DNA of 64,000 bases from Rozella allomycis CSF55 (taxonomy: Eukaryota > Rozellomycota): contig KE560848.1 of the NCBI GenBank assembly GCA_000442015.1, positions 1-64,000 on the forward strand, in the 5' to 3' direction. Shown piece after piece: positions 13,799-23,361 of the stretch. The notes under the pieces were generated by a model that did not search any database, had not been told where the DNA came from, and worked only from the letters and a program-made list of their open reading frames with translations. Position 1 is the stretch's first letter. Each line of letters starts with the position of its first letter. Made by a program: the position numbers and the translations under genes.

Positions 13799-14317
13799 GA
13801 GTTGTTTATTGTAATTTAACCTAATCGAGTAATTAAGGTTATGTAGTTATGTGGCCATTATATATTAAAATACATCATTGTTGCATTAAAAAATATGAAA
13901 ATTTTATACTTGGCAAATATTTTATACTGGAGGAATGGACGTAGATTCTTTGGCTTTCCTTAAAAGTATCGCGCATGCTGCATGCAGTGTCCAATCTGCA
14001 AAATATTGAAACTAATGTGGTATATCACAGGCTGAGATTAAAAATTAGTTTCACATTAGCAAAAAGGAATGCATTCATGATTCTGAGAAGACTGGCATAA
14101 ACACTTTAAATAAAATTAGTTTTTGTTAAAAAATATGTTTCTTGTAAACCTTATAAACAACAAGGATAAATTTGACGATTCAATTCGCGTTTGTTTTTTC
14201 GCATAACTCAGACATATATTGAAGGCCCATTAGGTTATCAAGATTCTAATTTACACTTTTACCCATATTTGTTTAAGGTTTGCTTTGTTTTGAAATTATA
14301 AAATCTCACGAATCAAA
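13799..14317. other. Intergenic region, divergent promoters
   Basis: About 520 bp between the coiled-coil gene (minus) and the GH47 gene (plus). A short plus-strand frame from 13935 (MDVDSLAFLKSIAHAACSVQ) could be a first exon of a small gene. I could not join it to a convincing second exon with a 24-32 nt intron, so I do not call it. Otherwise AT-rich with no feature seen. Confidence 0.35.
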
Positions 14318-16238
14318 ATGAGGATTCATCACCGTTTGCATCACATATCAGCGAATTCGAATTCATTTTTTCAAATATTATTTGGTATAGCTCAGAATAA
14401 GCGGTTCATATTTTTATTTACATTGATCGCATTCTTTCTTACGACGCAAACTATTTTCGAAACTGACAGTGGTAATAATACTTGGGCTGCATATTGTTAG
14501 CTATTCAAAGAAACCAAAAAACTAAACATTCTCAGGTTCATGCATCAAGTGATGACATAGTTCATGATTTTGACGAGACATTACCAGTGGAAATCATGAA
14601 TGGCAATGAAGAAATAAATTTCAGTGCTAAAAGACGCAATAACACGATTAAACCCTCATCTTCCAAATCTACGTTTCCAAAGACCTTCACAGCATTCCAG
14701 CCTCAGGTCGTAAGAAAAGACTCAAAATTCAAAACAGATGAAAAAGCTCTTGATTTTATTAAATCGGTAATACTGAAATTAAAAGTTGAGGAGATGATCA
14801 AACATGCTTGGTCTGGTTATTCCAGTTTTGCTTTAGGATCGGATGAGTTAAGACCAATATCTAAAACATCCCGTAATTGGATGACAAAATCTGGGTTTGC
14901 GGCAACTTTAATTGATTCGTTGGATACATTGTGGATAGCCGATATGAAGACAGAATTTTATGATGCCTTGGAGGAAGTGAAAAAGATCAACTTTGACCAA
15001 GTATTTAGATGAGAAAAATGTGATATAGAATGACAGTACATCTGTATTTGAAACGTGCATTCGTATTTTAGGAGGGCTACTCTCAGCGTACGATTTGTCC
15101 GGAGAAAAGGTGCTAATTGAAAAGGCAATTGAGATAGCGGATAGATTATTGCCGGCTTTTGATTCCCCAAGTGGGATACCAAGTGGTTTAATTAATTTGC
15201 ATACGTATAAATCAATAAACTATTTAATTAGTGGGGAAACAGGGAAGCAACCATGGTTAGGTGATGCCGTCTCGCTTGCAGAGATTGGTTCCCTGCAATT
15301 AGAATTTACATTTCTATCTGAAATAACGGGTATTCAAAAATACAAAGAAAAATCGCAACAAGTATTCTTCACATTGTCCAAAATGAAAACTAAAGTGCCT
15401 GGCCTATATCCAATGAGGATACTTCCTGATACGTTTGAGCAACCTGCAGATGAGTTCTCATTAGGAGGTTTATCTGATAGTTTCTATGAATATCTTTTGA
15501 AGCTGTGGATTTTGGAGGATAAAAAGCCTACTCTCTTTAGAAAAATGTTTGACGATGCGATGGATGCGTCGACCAAAGTGTTACTTGGAACAAATAAAAT
15601 GGGATACCGCTACTTTGGAACTTATCGAGGTATTTTGATACCGGAAATGGAGCACTTGGTAATATTTAATTGTTAATAGAACTTTAGACATGCTTTTCTG
15701 GAGGGATGATTGCTTTAGGAGTAATGACAAGAACTTCATCGTCCCAACAAAAGTATTTTGAACTAGCTTCTGAAATTACTGAGACTTGCTATCAAATGTA
15801 CCACCGGCAAGTTTCCGGACTATCACCAGAAAAAGTGAGCATGAACAATTTTGAGGCGCTTGTGCCATATTTTATACAGCGGCCAGAAACGGTTGAAAGT
15901 ATATTCTATATGTGGAGATTCACTCACAATCCAAAATATCGAGAGTGGGGCCTTGAAATTGCCAAAGTAAGTTCTATTTATTCATTCTATAGAATATTGA
16001 AATGCATTGTAAGGTTAAACATGGTTACGCCGGTGTAGAAAATGTCACCGCTAAACATCTTCAATTACGTGACAATCAAGAGAGTTTTTTTCTTGCGGAA
16101 ACCTTAAAATACTTGTATTTATTATTTAGTGATGATGATAAAATTTCTCTTGATCAATACGTTTTTAATACGGAAGGGCATCCATTTTCAATTCATTCTC
16201 CAAGGAGATTTTTTAATGACTTTTCAAAAGACAATTGA
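14318..16238 (+). CDS. GH47 alpha-1,2-mannosidase (class I, ER/Golgi)
   Basis: Five exons encode 602 residues; introns are 14472-14500, 15001-15028, 15659-15687 and 15967-15992 (26-29 nt). The N-terminus has a cytosolic segment and one signal anchor ([18 protein letters not shown]), giving type II topology. Family blocks: [79 protein letters not shown] and [19 protein letters not shown]. The terminal block is FNTEGHPF. The acidic residues in these blocks are the GH47 catalytic and calcium-binding residues. It trims alpha-1,2-linked mannose from N-glycans in the ER or Golgi lumen. Confidence 0.96.
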
Positions 16239-16285
16239 AATAAAAAATGGGAGTGTAAAATAATATTTATTTCAAATTAATCTAT

Positions 16286-17388
16286 TTATAGTTCTCCACT
16301 GCTAACAATCGTTATTCTTTTTGTTGGGACTCCTTTTTCAGTGGAGCATTGCTCAATTTTGTTCAAAATCTCTTCTCCTTGAATTATCTCGCCGAAAACT
16401 GTATGTTTTCCATCAAGCCTTTATTAATGTCAATTATGTAGTACCAAGGTGTTGCCTTGAATGTAATAAAGAATTGGGAACTATTAGTGTTTGGGCCAGC
16501 GTTTGCCATAGAAAGAAGCCCTAAAAATTTCAACCACTGAATATTACCTCTTCCCGTATGTTGGAGGATAAAATTTTCATCTGGAAATTTATCGCCATAT
16601 ATTGATTTTCCACCTGTCCCGTCTTCGTTCGTAAAATCACCGCCTTGTGCCATCTTGATTAATAATAAGTAATTTGATTACAAATCCTGAAATACAACGG
16701 TGAAAAATACATCCTTTATAACCAAAACCTTTTTCGTGTGTACATAATGCCCTGAAATTTTCCGCGGTTCTGGGAGCAACATCTGCCCTTAATTGAAAAA
16801 CAATTCTTCCAGCCATATGAGTACCAATTTGAATATCAAAGTAAACTCTCGGCAAAAGTTTGCGGTCCTTCGCTTTCGGTACACTCTTTTCCGTTAAAGT
16901 CTGTATGTTATCTTCTTCATCCATAAAGTTATCATATTCTTGACCTTTCCCATTTGCATAATGCTCCAAATACTCCGCATCTTGCCAAACTACTTATCTC
17001 ATTGCGATTGTAGTTACCAGGTCTCGCAGTTCCGTCTCGCATAGCCATAGGTTTAGCCTGACTGCATTTAATAACTCTTCCGTATAACTCTGATAGATGC
17101 ATATTATCTATGGCATCTTTAGCATCCTCGACATTTTCATATTCCACAAACCCAAATCCACGATGAAGTTCCGTCATTTTTCCTTCTTAAGGTTTAAATA
17201 AACTATGTTTTTACCTGAATCATAAACTCTGGGTATAACTATTTCTGCTATTTCACCAAAGGGGATAAATGCCGTTTGTAAAACAGCTTCATTTACATCT
17301 TGTGCCAAACCACCTTGTTTTGAGGAAAAATTATTTATATACCAACGTATACTGAGCTCTTTCTTTGAGTAACTGGTAAAACGAACAT
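16286..17388 (-). CDS. PPIE: Cyclophilin E-type peptidyl-prolyl isomerase with N-terminal RRM
   Basis: Seven exons encode 312 residues. The N-terminal RRM has RNP2 SVYVGGL and RNP1 RGFGFVEYE. After an acidic linker comes a cyclophilin domain: [72 protein letters not shown] and [14 protein letters not shown]. The catalytic Arg in FHR and the ligand-binding Trp are both present. This RRM-cyclophilin fusion is a spliceosome component in other eukaryotes (human PPIE/Cyp33). Introns: 17314-17342, 17186-17214, 16993-17017, 16654-16681, 16521-16547 and 16419-16444 (25-29 nt). Confidence 0.95.
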
Positions 17389-17424
17389 CGAGACTTCAGC
17401 CACTGAGGTGAAAGATTATTTTAT

Positions 17425-18429
17425 TTAATGAATCACGGAGTTCTTTTGATTTCCAGCATCGGTCACGGAACTCATTTTCTTTAGAGTAGATTGCTCATGC
17501 TTCATGATATTCCCACTGCCGATGATAGCATGGCCGTTCACAAGTGGGTTGCTATGGAAACCAGAAATATTCTTCTTGCTTCTACTATGAGCTGAAGGAA
17601 ATCTATTGTCGATGTACATGGAATATAATGGAAGAAACAAGTCTACAGGCACTGCTATTAATGAAGATACGTTAAGAATGGTTAGCCAGGGATCGTTAGA
17701 CTGGTCCACTCCAGCTACACCAGGAATTATTGTAATAAATACAGCAACTATGTTTTGCAAAACGCACATGAGAGCTGATATTCTCAAAATTATCAATGTA
17801 GTAGAAACCTTTTGGCTATGATCTTCTTTACTCCTGTGTGTGTAGTAGTCGTAACCTTTGATGATCAATACCAAAAAGCAAAATATAGATGTCCAGCCAA
17901 AAGAATATATTATGACTTCCAGCAAGATAGGATCCGTATTTGATATAAACATATAGTTCGTTCTCTTTAGAATTTGATTCTGGGACGCTAATGCTACTGA
18001 AGCTGTTATTAAGCAACTCGCAACGATTGCAATATTGACCATTGTATGTTTTCTCGCATCATTAATTATGTTTTTCATGGGGAATAGGGTAGTGGCACAA
18101 CTGATATCCATGTAAAGTACAGCTGAAACAAGTGTGAATAAATGGTGTGCATTTTTACTGTAGCATTCGATAAATTTAATCATAAGCAAATACCATACAT
18201 GATAATCTGAAAGAGGAACAAGAAGTGAATACCCATTTAAAATTTGTTGACAAAAGCAATAAATCAACTCGTGTACATAGATCCATTGAAGAACACGATA
18301 CGTAGGTGTGCCATACATTTTTGAGAACCTTAATGCTAACATAGCCATCATCACTAGTCCAATCAAGACTGTATACATCAAATTCATCGCTATTTCATTT
18401 AACCTGGGCTCAATTATATTGTCTGCCAT
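17425..18429 (-). CDS. Seven-transmembrane receptor-like protein
   Basis: Single open frame; I start at the first ATG, 18429 (MADNIIEPRLNEIAMNL), giving 334 residues. Seven hydrophobic segments can be counted: YTVLIGLVMMAMLAL, WIYVHELIYCFCQQIL, MIKFIECYSKN...LVSAVLY, TMVNIAIVASCLITASVAL, EVIIYSFGWTSIFCFLVLII, IILRISALMCVLQNIVAVFI and WLTILNVSSLIAVPVDLFLP. The C-terminal tail of about 60 residues is Ser/Lys-rich and presumably cytosolic. The topology fits a G-protein-coupled receptor of the cAMP-receptor/fungal type, but no class-defining motif is present. Two 7TM-RGS receptors lie 6-9 kb away. The call rests on topology only. Confidence 0.7.
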   Translation of the reverse strand: MADNIIEPRLNEIAMNLMYTVLIGLVMMAMLALRFSKMYGTPTYRVLQWIYVHELIYCFCQQILNGYSLLVPLSDYHVWYLLMIKFIECYSKNAHHLFTLVSAVLYMDISCATTLFPMKNIINDARKHTMVNIAIVASCLITASVALASQNQILKRTNYMFISNTDPILLEVIIYSFGWTSIFCFLVLIIKGYDYYTHRSKEDHSQKVSTTLIILRISALMCVLQNIVAVFITIIPGVAGVDQSNDPWLTILNVSSLIAVPVDLFLPLYSMYIDNRFPSAHSRSKKNISGFHSNPLVNGHAIIGSGNIMKHEQSTLKKMSSVTDAGNQKNSVIH

Positions 18430-18686
18430 TAACAGTATCGTCTCGGAAATTATTTGAATAAATATAGCAGTCACCAGGACTATATGTGCTCAATAATGTC
18501 TGATTACTAATAATGTCAATATAGCCTGAAAGAAATTACTTTAACCGTGTAATTTCATCACTCCTTATTTTAGCGGTGGCAATGTTCATGCATGAAGCGA
18601 TTTACTTGGTAACGTCACAATCACGTGTTTATGAATCATTTTTAATGGCAAAAATATTCCTTTCTGTTTCATTATAATAATAGAAT

Positions 18687-18869
18687 TTATTTTAATAAAG
18701 TTTTTCTAGCATAGCGATAGCCGCCCCAGAGTAAGGCGAGAGGTGATGTTGACATTAAAGCGTCCAGAATTAATTGCCTTTTTGACTTGTAAAAATTCCT
18801 GACAGAGACCTCAATTTGATGTAAGAATTGAACTATTTTAATGTTCAAACGTACTTGTGATTCATACAT
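18687..18869 (-). CDS. Hypothetical 60-residue protein
   Basis: Minus-strand frame starting MYESQVRLNIKIVQFLHQIE and ending in SPLALLWGGYRYARKTLLK. A short hydrophobic stretch near the C-terminus followed by basic residues could be a tail anchor or a small mitochondrial outer-membrane segment. The codon pattern is compatible with coding, and it sits in line with the next minus-strand candidate upstream. No family recognised, and an additional 5' exon is possible. Confidence 0.4.
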   Translation of the reverse strand: MYESQVRLNIKIVQFLHQIEVSVRNFYKSKRQLILDALMSTSPLALLWGGYRYARKTLLK

Positions 18870-18898
18870 AAAACTAAAATTGGATTGAGTGATACATG

Positions 18899-19398
18899 TT
18901 ACGAGAATGAATGGTTATCATCGAATCTGTGCTTATTTAAGTGGCTTTCGGGCTTTAAAATGCATTTCTTATTTTTGGTCGCCCTCATAATATGTTTTAA
19001 AGGAATCTGTTGCACAATGCCGCTGTCAATTAGGTAAAGTGACGGCAATTCTAAAACTCTTAACTTCCTCATTAAAGTTAAAGACTCTTTGGCTTTCGCT
19101 ATTCCCAGTTTAATTTCGTCATCAAAGCATTCCTGGCTTGATATTAATATCTCATTCCAATGGTCGTTCCTATCAGTCCAATTAAAGGTACTCGTTTCAG
19201 AGAGAATAAAATATTTTACACCAGTACTAAATATGGGCCTTGGTCGTTTATCAACCGCATGTTTGTATCGTTTAATTCATCAATGTATACACGTTCGCTT
19301 GCTTGAAAAGTCGTATGGGGTCGAGTTGGTAATGAAACATAGTATAATAATGACGAAAATACGGCCAAAACAGTAGTGCTAAAAGTAGTAGATACCAT
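18899..19398 (-). CDS. Unresolved hypothetical gene, probably two exons
   Basis: Two overlapping minus-strand frames look coding. The first starts at ATG 19398 with a hydrophobic N-terminus (MVSTTFSTTVLAVFSSLLYY), a possible signal anchor. The second runs to the stop at 18899 and contains PRPIFSTGVKYFILSETSTF and LGIAKAKESLTLMRKLRVLE. A GT...AG intron of usual length does not join them; a 35-nt GT...TG intron would keep the frame but is outside the size range. Prp28 starts 146 bp away on the other strand, so a divergent gene pair makes sense. No family recognised. The opposite strand also has open frames here, so confidence is limited. Confidence 0.4.
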
Positions 19399-19544
19399 AC
19401 GCCAAATTAAACAGCGTGGTTGTCAAGTAAACGTGTTCTATGATGATATTAAGAGTCATATATTTGCCATAATTAGCGTTTTAAGAAATAAATTATCGTC
19501 AAAAAAGTCAAATACGTTATTGAAATTTCAAACGATTGTTTTTG

Positions 19545-21650
19545 ATGAAGGAACCTGTGTCTTTAGAAGAGCTATTGAAGAAGAAAGAAGAAGAAGAACG
19601 TTTGAACGCTAAAGTAAATATTTTATACCCACTTGATAGCCTAAATATATGTCTAAAGAAGAGAGAATGAAAAGAGCACTAGAAGAGAGGAGGAGAGACG
19701 CTGAGAAGAAAAGAAATAATTTAGAAGCGTTTAAAACACAAAATGAACAAAGCAAGCTACCAGAGCCATCACCTACTTATGTTAAAAACACAATACCAGA
19801 GAAGGAGTTGCAAGCCATAAAAGCAAAGTATTTGGGGCTGGAAACTAAAAACAAACGAAGGAGATATTCAGATAGAAGATTTGTGTTTGAATGGGCGGAA
19901 CACGAGGATACATCTGTTGAATCAAATCCATTGTATGCAACGAGAAAAGATTACACGTCGTTTGGCAGGGGCCATACCGGAGGAATTGATCCCAATGAGT
20001 CAAGTGCAAATAAGGATGAATTTTACGAAAAATTAATGGATGAAAGAAGGACCGATGTAGAAAAAGAGAGAGTCAAAGAACTGGACGACATTAAAAAGAT
20101 GAAAGAAAAGAAGAGATTACGATTTGATGATCGTCATTGGACAGAAAAGCCTTTGGAAGAAATGAATTCACGAGATTGGCGTATTTTAAAGGAAGATTAT
20201 AGTATATCAACCAAAGGTGGTTCAATTTCTAATCCGCTAAGAAACTGGGATGAAGCGGAATTGAATTATAAAATAAAAAGAAAAATTTATGACTTGGGTT
20301 ATGAAGAGCCAACTCCTGTGCAAAGGCAATCGATACCGATAATTTTGAGTACCCGGGATATGATAGGGATAGCAGAAACTGGGTCTGGTAAAACTTTGGC
20401 CTTTTTGCTACCGATGATCGAGTCTATTATTAATATAAGAAAAGAAGACAACGATTCTTTTAATAATGGGCCATTTGCGTTGGTACTTGCACCAACTAGA
20501 GAATTGGCGCTTCAGATAGAGCAAGAAGCCAAAATGTTTACTGAAGCATTAAATTTAAAAACTGTAGCAGTGGTTGGTGGGCATATAATGGCAGAACAAT
20601 CGTACAATTTACGTGGAGGCGTTGATTTGTTAATTGCTACCCCTGGGCGTTTAAAAGATCTATTGGAGAGTCACGTTGTTGTTTTAAATCATTGTTATTT
20701 TGTTGTGATGGATGAAGTAACAAATTATACGAAATTAAATAGGCTGATAGAATGATTGACATGGGGTTTGAAATTGATGTAAATTTCATTCTGGACAACC
20801 TTCCCGCCTCCACCCAAAAGCCTGAAGACAAAGCAGAGGATTTAAAATTTTTAAAAAATAAACGATTTAGACAAACAACAATGTTTTCTGCTACGATGCC
20901 ACCTTCGGTTGAGAGAATGGCCAAAAAGTAATTGATCACTTATTGAAATAAAAGATATTTAAAGAAGCCTGCTGTTGTAACGATTGGAATCGCTGGAAAG
21001 GCAGTTGACAGAATTGAACAGAAAGTTGAAATGATGAAAGAAGATCGCAAATGGTATTTTTCATTATTTCTAGTTATACAAGGGATAGACTTGTTCGCAT
21101 TCTTAATGGAGGGTTTGAACCTCCAATTATTGTTTTTGTGAGACAAAAAAGGACTGTTGATTATTTGACGAGGCAATTAGAAAAACTGAATGTAATTGTT
21201 TGTGTGAAATTTAATTAGTTCAAAGTGGTTGGTTTGCATGGAGGTAAAACGCAAGATCAAAGAGAAAAAAGTTTGGATTTACTACGCAAAGGTCAAAAGA
21301 ACATTCTTATTGCCACTGATGTGGCTTCCAGAGGGATTGACATTAAAGATGTATCCCTGGTTATTAATTATGACATGAGCAAAACAATTGAAGGTAATTT
21401 CTATTCGTTACTTTAATTTGATTACACCCATAGAATTGGTCGAACTGGGCGTGCCGGAAAAGAAGGAAAAGCGATTACTTTTCTCACAAATGATGATCAA
21501 GAAACGTTTTATGATCTCAAATTAATGCTACAAGCTTCTCCTATTAGTCAGGTGCCTTCCGAGTTGAAGAATCATGAGGCTGCACGTTATAGGCCAGGAA
21601 TAACGGTAATCAAAAAGAAAAGTGAAGAAACAATTTTCAAAGATGAATAA
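19545..21650 (+). CDS. PRP28: Prp28/DDX23 spliceosomal DEAD-box helicase
   Basis: Seven exons encode 647 residues. The N-terminus ([20 protein letters not shown]) and the linker RKFVFEW-type block ([15 protein letters not shown]) are specific to Prp28/DDX23. So are GRGHTGGID and [16 protein letters not shown]. Helicase motifs: [78 protein letters not shown] and [10 protein letters not shown]. It displaces U1 from the 5' splice site. Introns: 19614-19639, 20717-20742, 20928-20954, 21054-21082, 21192-21218 and 21394-21420 (26-29 nt). The last ends TTG, not AG, inside the invariant [13 protein letters not shown] motif. Confidence 0.97.
21394..21420 (+). other. 27-nt GT...TG intron in PRP28
   Basis: Begins GTAATT and ends AATTTG, followed by AT. 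It joins NYDMSKTIE to [13 protein letters not shown], one of the most conserved segments of DEAD-box proteins. The next AG (in CCCATAG) is in the wrong phase and would delete part of motif VI. Confidence 0.85.
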
Positions 21651-21659
21651 ATATTTATT
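21646..21659. terminator. Palindromic shared 3' end of two convergent genes
   Basis: The 14-bp perfect palindrome AATAAATATTTATT supplies an AATAAA-type polyadenylation signal on each strand. It also contains the stop codons of both Prp28 (TAA, 21648-21650) and the convergent DUF1636-like gene (TAA on minus, 21655-21657). The two reading frames end four bases apart. That it works in polyadenylation is inference. Confidence 0.6.
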
Positions 21660-22386
21660 CTTTCATCGATTTAGCTGGGATTCTCGAGAGAATGGTTTTT
21701 CTTAACCCTGTAGGTCTTGTTTTTCCTTTTGTGTAACCATCCTTTGATACACAATAATTATTAACAAAACTCACGACGTCACTTTCAATTCCTTCTTTAT
21801 TACATGACAAACTTCCAAATTGATAGGCAAATTTATCTGGGTGCCTTATTGCAATACAGTTTGCTTGGTCACACATCGAAAGACATCTAAAAGGTATCAA
21901 CTCGACATCAGATTCATTATTACTTTTAATAATTAATTACCACTAGTTTTCGATGACAATATATATGAAGGTAATTCTGCATCAATATTCCCACTACTGT
22001 TGTCTCCTGGACTCATTTTCACCTCGTTAATCTTCCATTCATCGCTTTTTACAAAGTTTCTAACAATACGGCGATACAATATTTCTCCTGTTGAACATGG
22101 CTTATCCTCAACTAGATCTTCAATATCAAGGATATCTTCATTCGCACACATCGGTATTTTTTCTCGTTTCACACAAGCTAACTTGTCCTTTTCCCCTTCG
22201 TTGCATTTGGAACAAACATACAAAATATTCCGTTTTCTTTTACTCTTCTTTCTTCCAACTCTGTCGTATTTGAAAATCTGTGTAAAAATATACCTACATG
22301 ATTACAAGCCAACTTGATATAACTACAACCAAAATACTAACTAGGATATAGATATTTTGCCCAATAAGATTAAACAAGACGCCCAT
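21655..22386 (-). CDS. Membrane-anchored DUF1636-like cysteine protein
   Basis: Starts at ATG 22386 with one membrane segment (IYILVSILVVVISSWL), then a GT...AG intron at 22278-22305 (28 nt), then a basic stretch. The soluble part has VCSKCNEG near its start and, after a second intron, PFRCLSMCDQANCIAIRHP, FAYQFGSLSC and GKTRPTGLRKTILSRIP. This pattern matches DUF1636, a small predicted metal-binding family mostly known from bacteria, often near cobalamin genes. The second intron is not settled: 21909-21940 (32 nt, ending CTG) joins the frames and keeps homology, and no AG acceptor of normal length does. Total about 223 residues. Family assignment is from memory of motif spacing. Confidence 0.6.
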
Positions 22387-22925
22387 GCAAATTTTCAAAA
22401 TGTTTTTTCTACCTTCCTCATGCCCTAAACTAGAACTCTCTGACAACAATAACACTATAAATGTTTTAGATGGTCATGGCAAACTATGTGAAAATAATGT
22501 CATATCTTCAAAAGGAAGAAAAGTGATTCGAGCCAATCAAGCGTTTTATTTGTACTTCAAGACACTCGTGTGTATTCAGAACAGCAAAGGACGAGAAATA
22601 TTTTCCATATTTTTATTGAATTTGGTCAATGGCGATGTTATTTGGCAGTTAAACCTCGTCGACTACGGATACAGAGTGTTCCCTGGAGTCAATGTCAATT
22701 CTTATGTCTATCGTTCTTCAGATATTAAATTTCAAGAAAATTCCATGCAAAATATTAATCTTGTCAAGTAATCATAATCAATTTTATTATTGAAGTCCTC
22801 GCACGATAGTTTTGGATCGCATTGAAGATCTTGGCACACTGGCTATATCTAGTTCAGGTCAAACTACATTTTTGAGCTTAAGGAGGATCAAAATTAACAA
22901 AGAAATGTCACTGACTAAAAATTAA
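22385..22925 (+). CDS. Hypothetical conserved-looking protein, ~170 residues
   Basis: Two exons with a 28-nt intron at 22768-22795. The first ATG (22385) overlaps the start codon of the divergent DUF1636-like gene; a second in-frame ATG at 22400 (MFFLPSSCPKLEL) is at least as likely. The protein has alternating short hydrophobic strands (AFYLYFKTLVCIQNSK, IFLLNLVNGDVIWQLNLVDY, RTIVLDRIEDLGTLAISSSG), suggesting a beta-sandwich. There is no signal peptide, membrane segment or family I recognise. The frame across the intron and the total of 513 coding bases support a real gene. Confidence 0.65.
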
Positions 22926-23361
22926 ATCTTTGTGAGATAGTCAAACATAAAATACGCTATTGCCTCAGATAAATCCACAATCATCATAAACTTTTCAATA
23001 GTGACACTATTTTGTGTACGATGTTTTCTAATCCTAATCATTGACTTTTAAAATAATAGTTTATACGATCGCCAGTACTCGTGAAAGGATGCACACAAAC
23101 ACAGTTCTTCGACTAAAGCTTTGGTTTCATAATATCATTTCATTTTTTGTTAGGATATCACAATGAATTTATTCTGCTGCACAGAGCACTTCAGGATGGA
23201 GTGAACTCAATTGGATTGAGAATCTTAGCGATTTTTAGGTTAAAAAACAAATTACAATACATTAAATAGAATGAAATAAAATTGGTAATAATATTGATAT
23301 CTAATATTGAAACAATTTTGTCCAACCAAAATATTCCGAATCGACGATTTAATTCCCGTTG
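22922..23361. other. Gap with a possible small minus-strand gene
   Basis: About 440 bp. On the minus strand a frame ending at 22922 (TIEKFMMIVDLSEAIAYFMF) and an upstream frame (YETKALVEELCLCASFHEYW) look coding. Their joining intron would be 33 nt (about 23029-23061). The stop would overlap that of the convergent plus-strand gene. I cannot place a start codon, so no CDS is called. Confidence 0.3.

Noticed and set aside
16993-17017. Reading GNYNRNEI in cyclophilin E as protein
   Set aside because: It is inside a 25-nt intron; splicing it out gives [13 protein letters not shown], which matches the family linker, and fixes the frame.
21655-22386. Bacterial contamination as the source of the DUF1636-like gene
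   Set aside because: It contains a 28-nt micro-intron like its neighbours, has an added membrane span, and is embedded head-to-head and tail-to-tail between eukaryotic genes.
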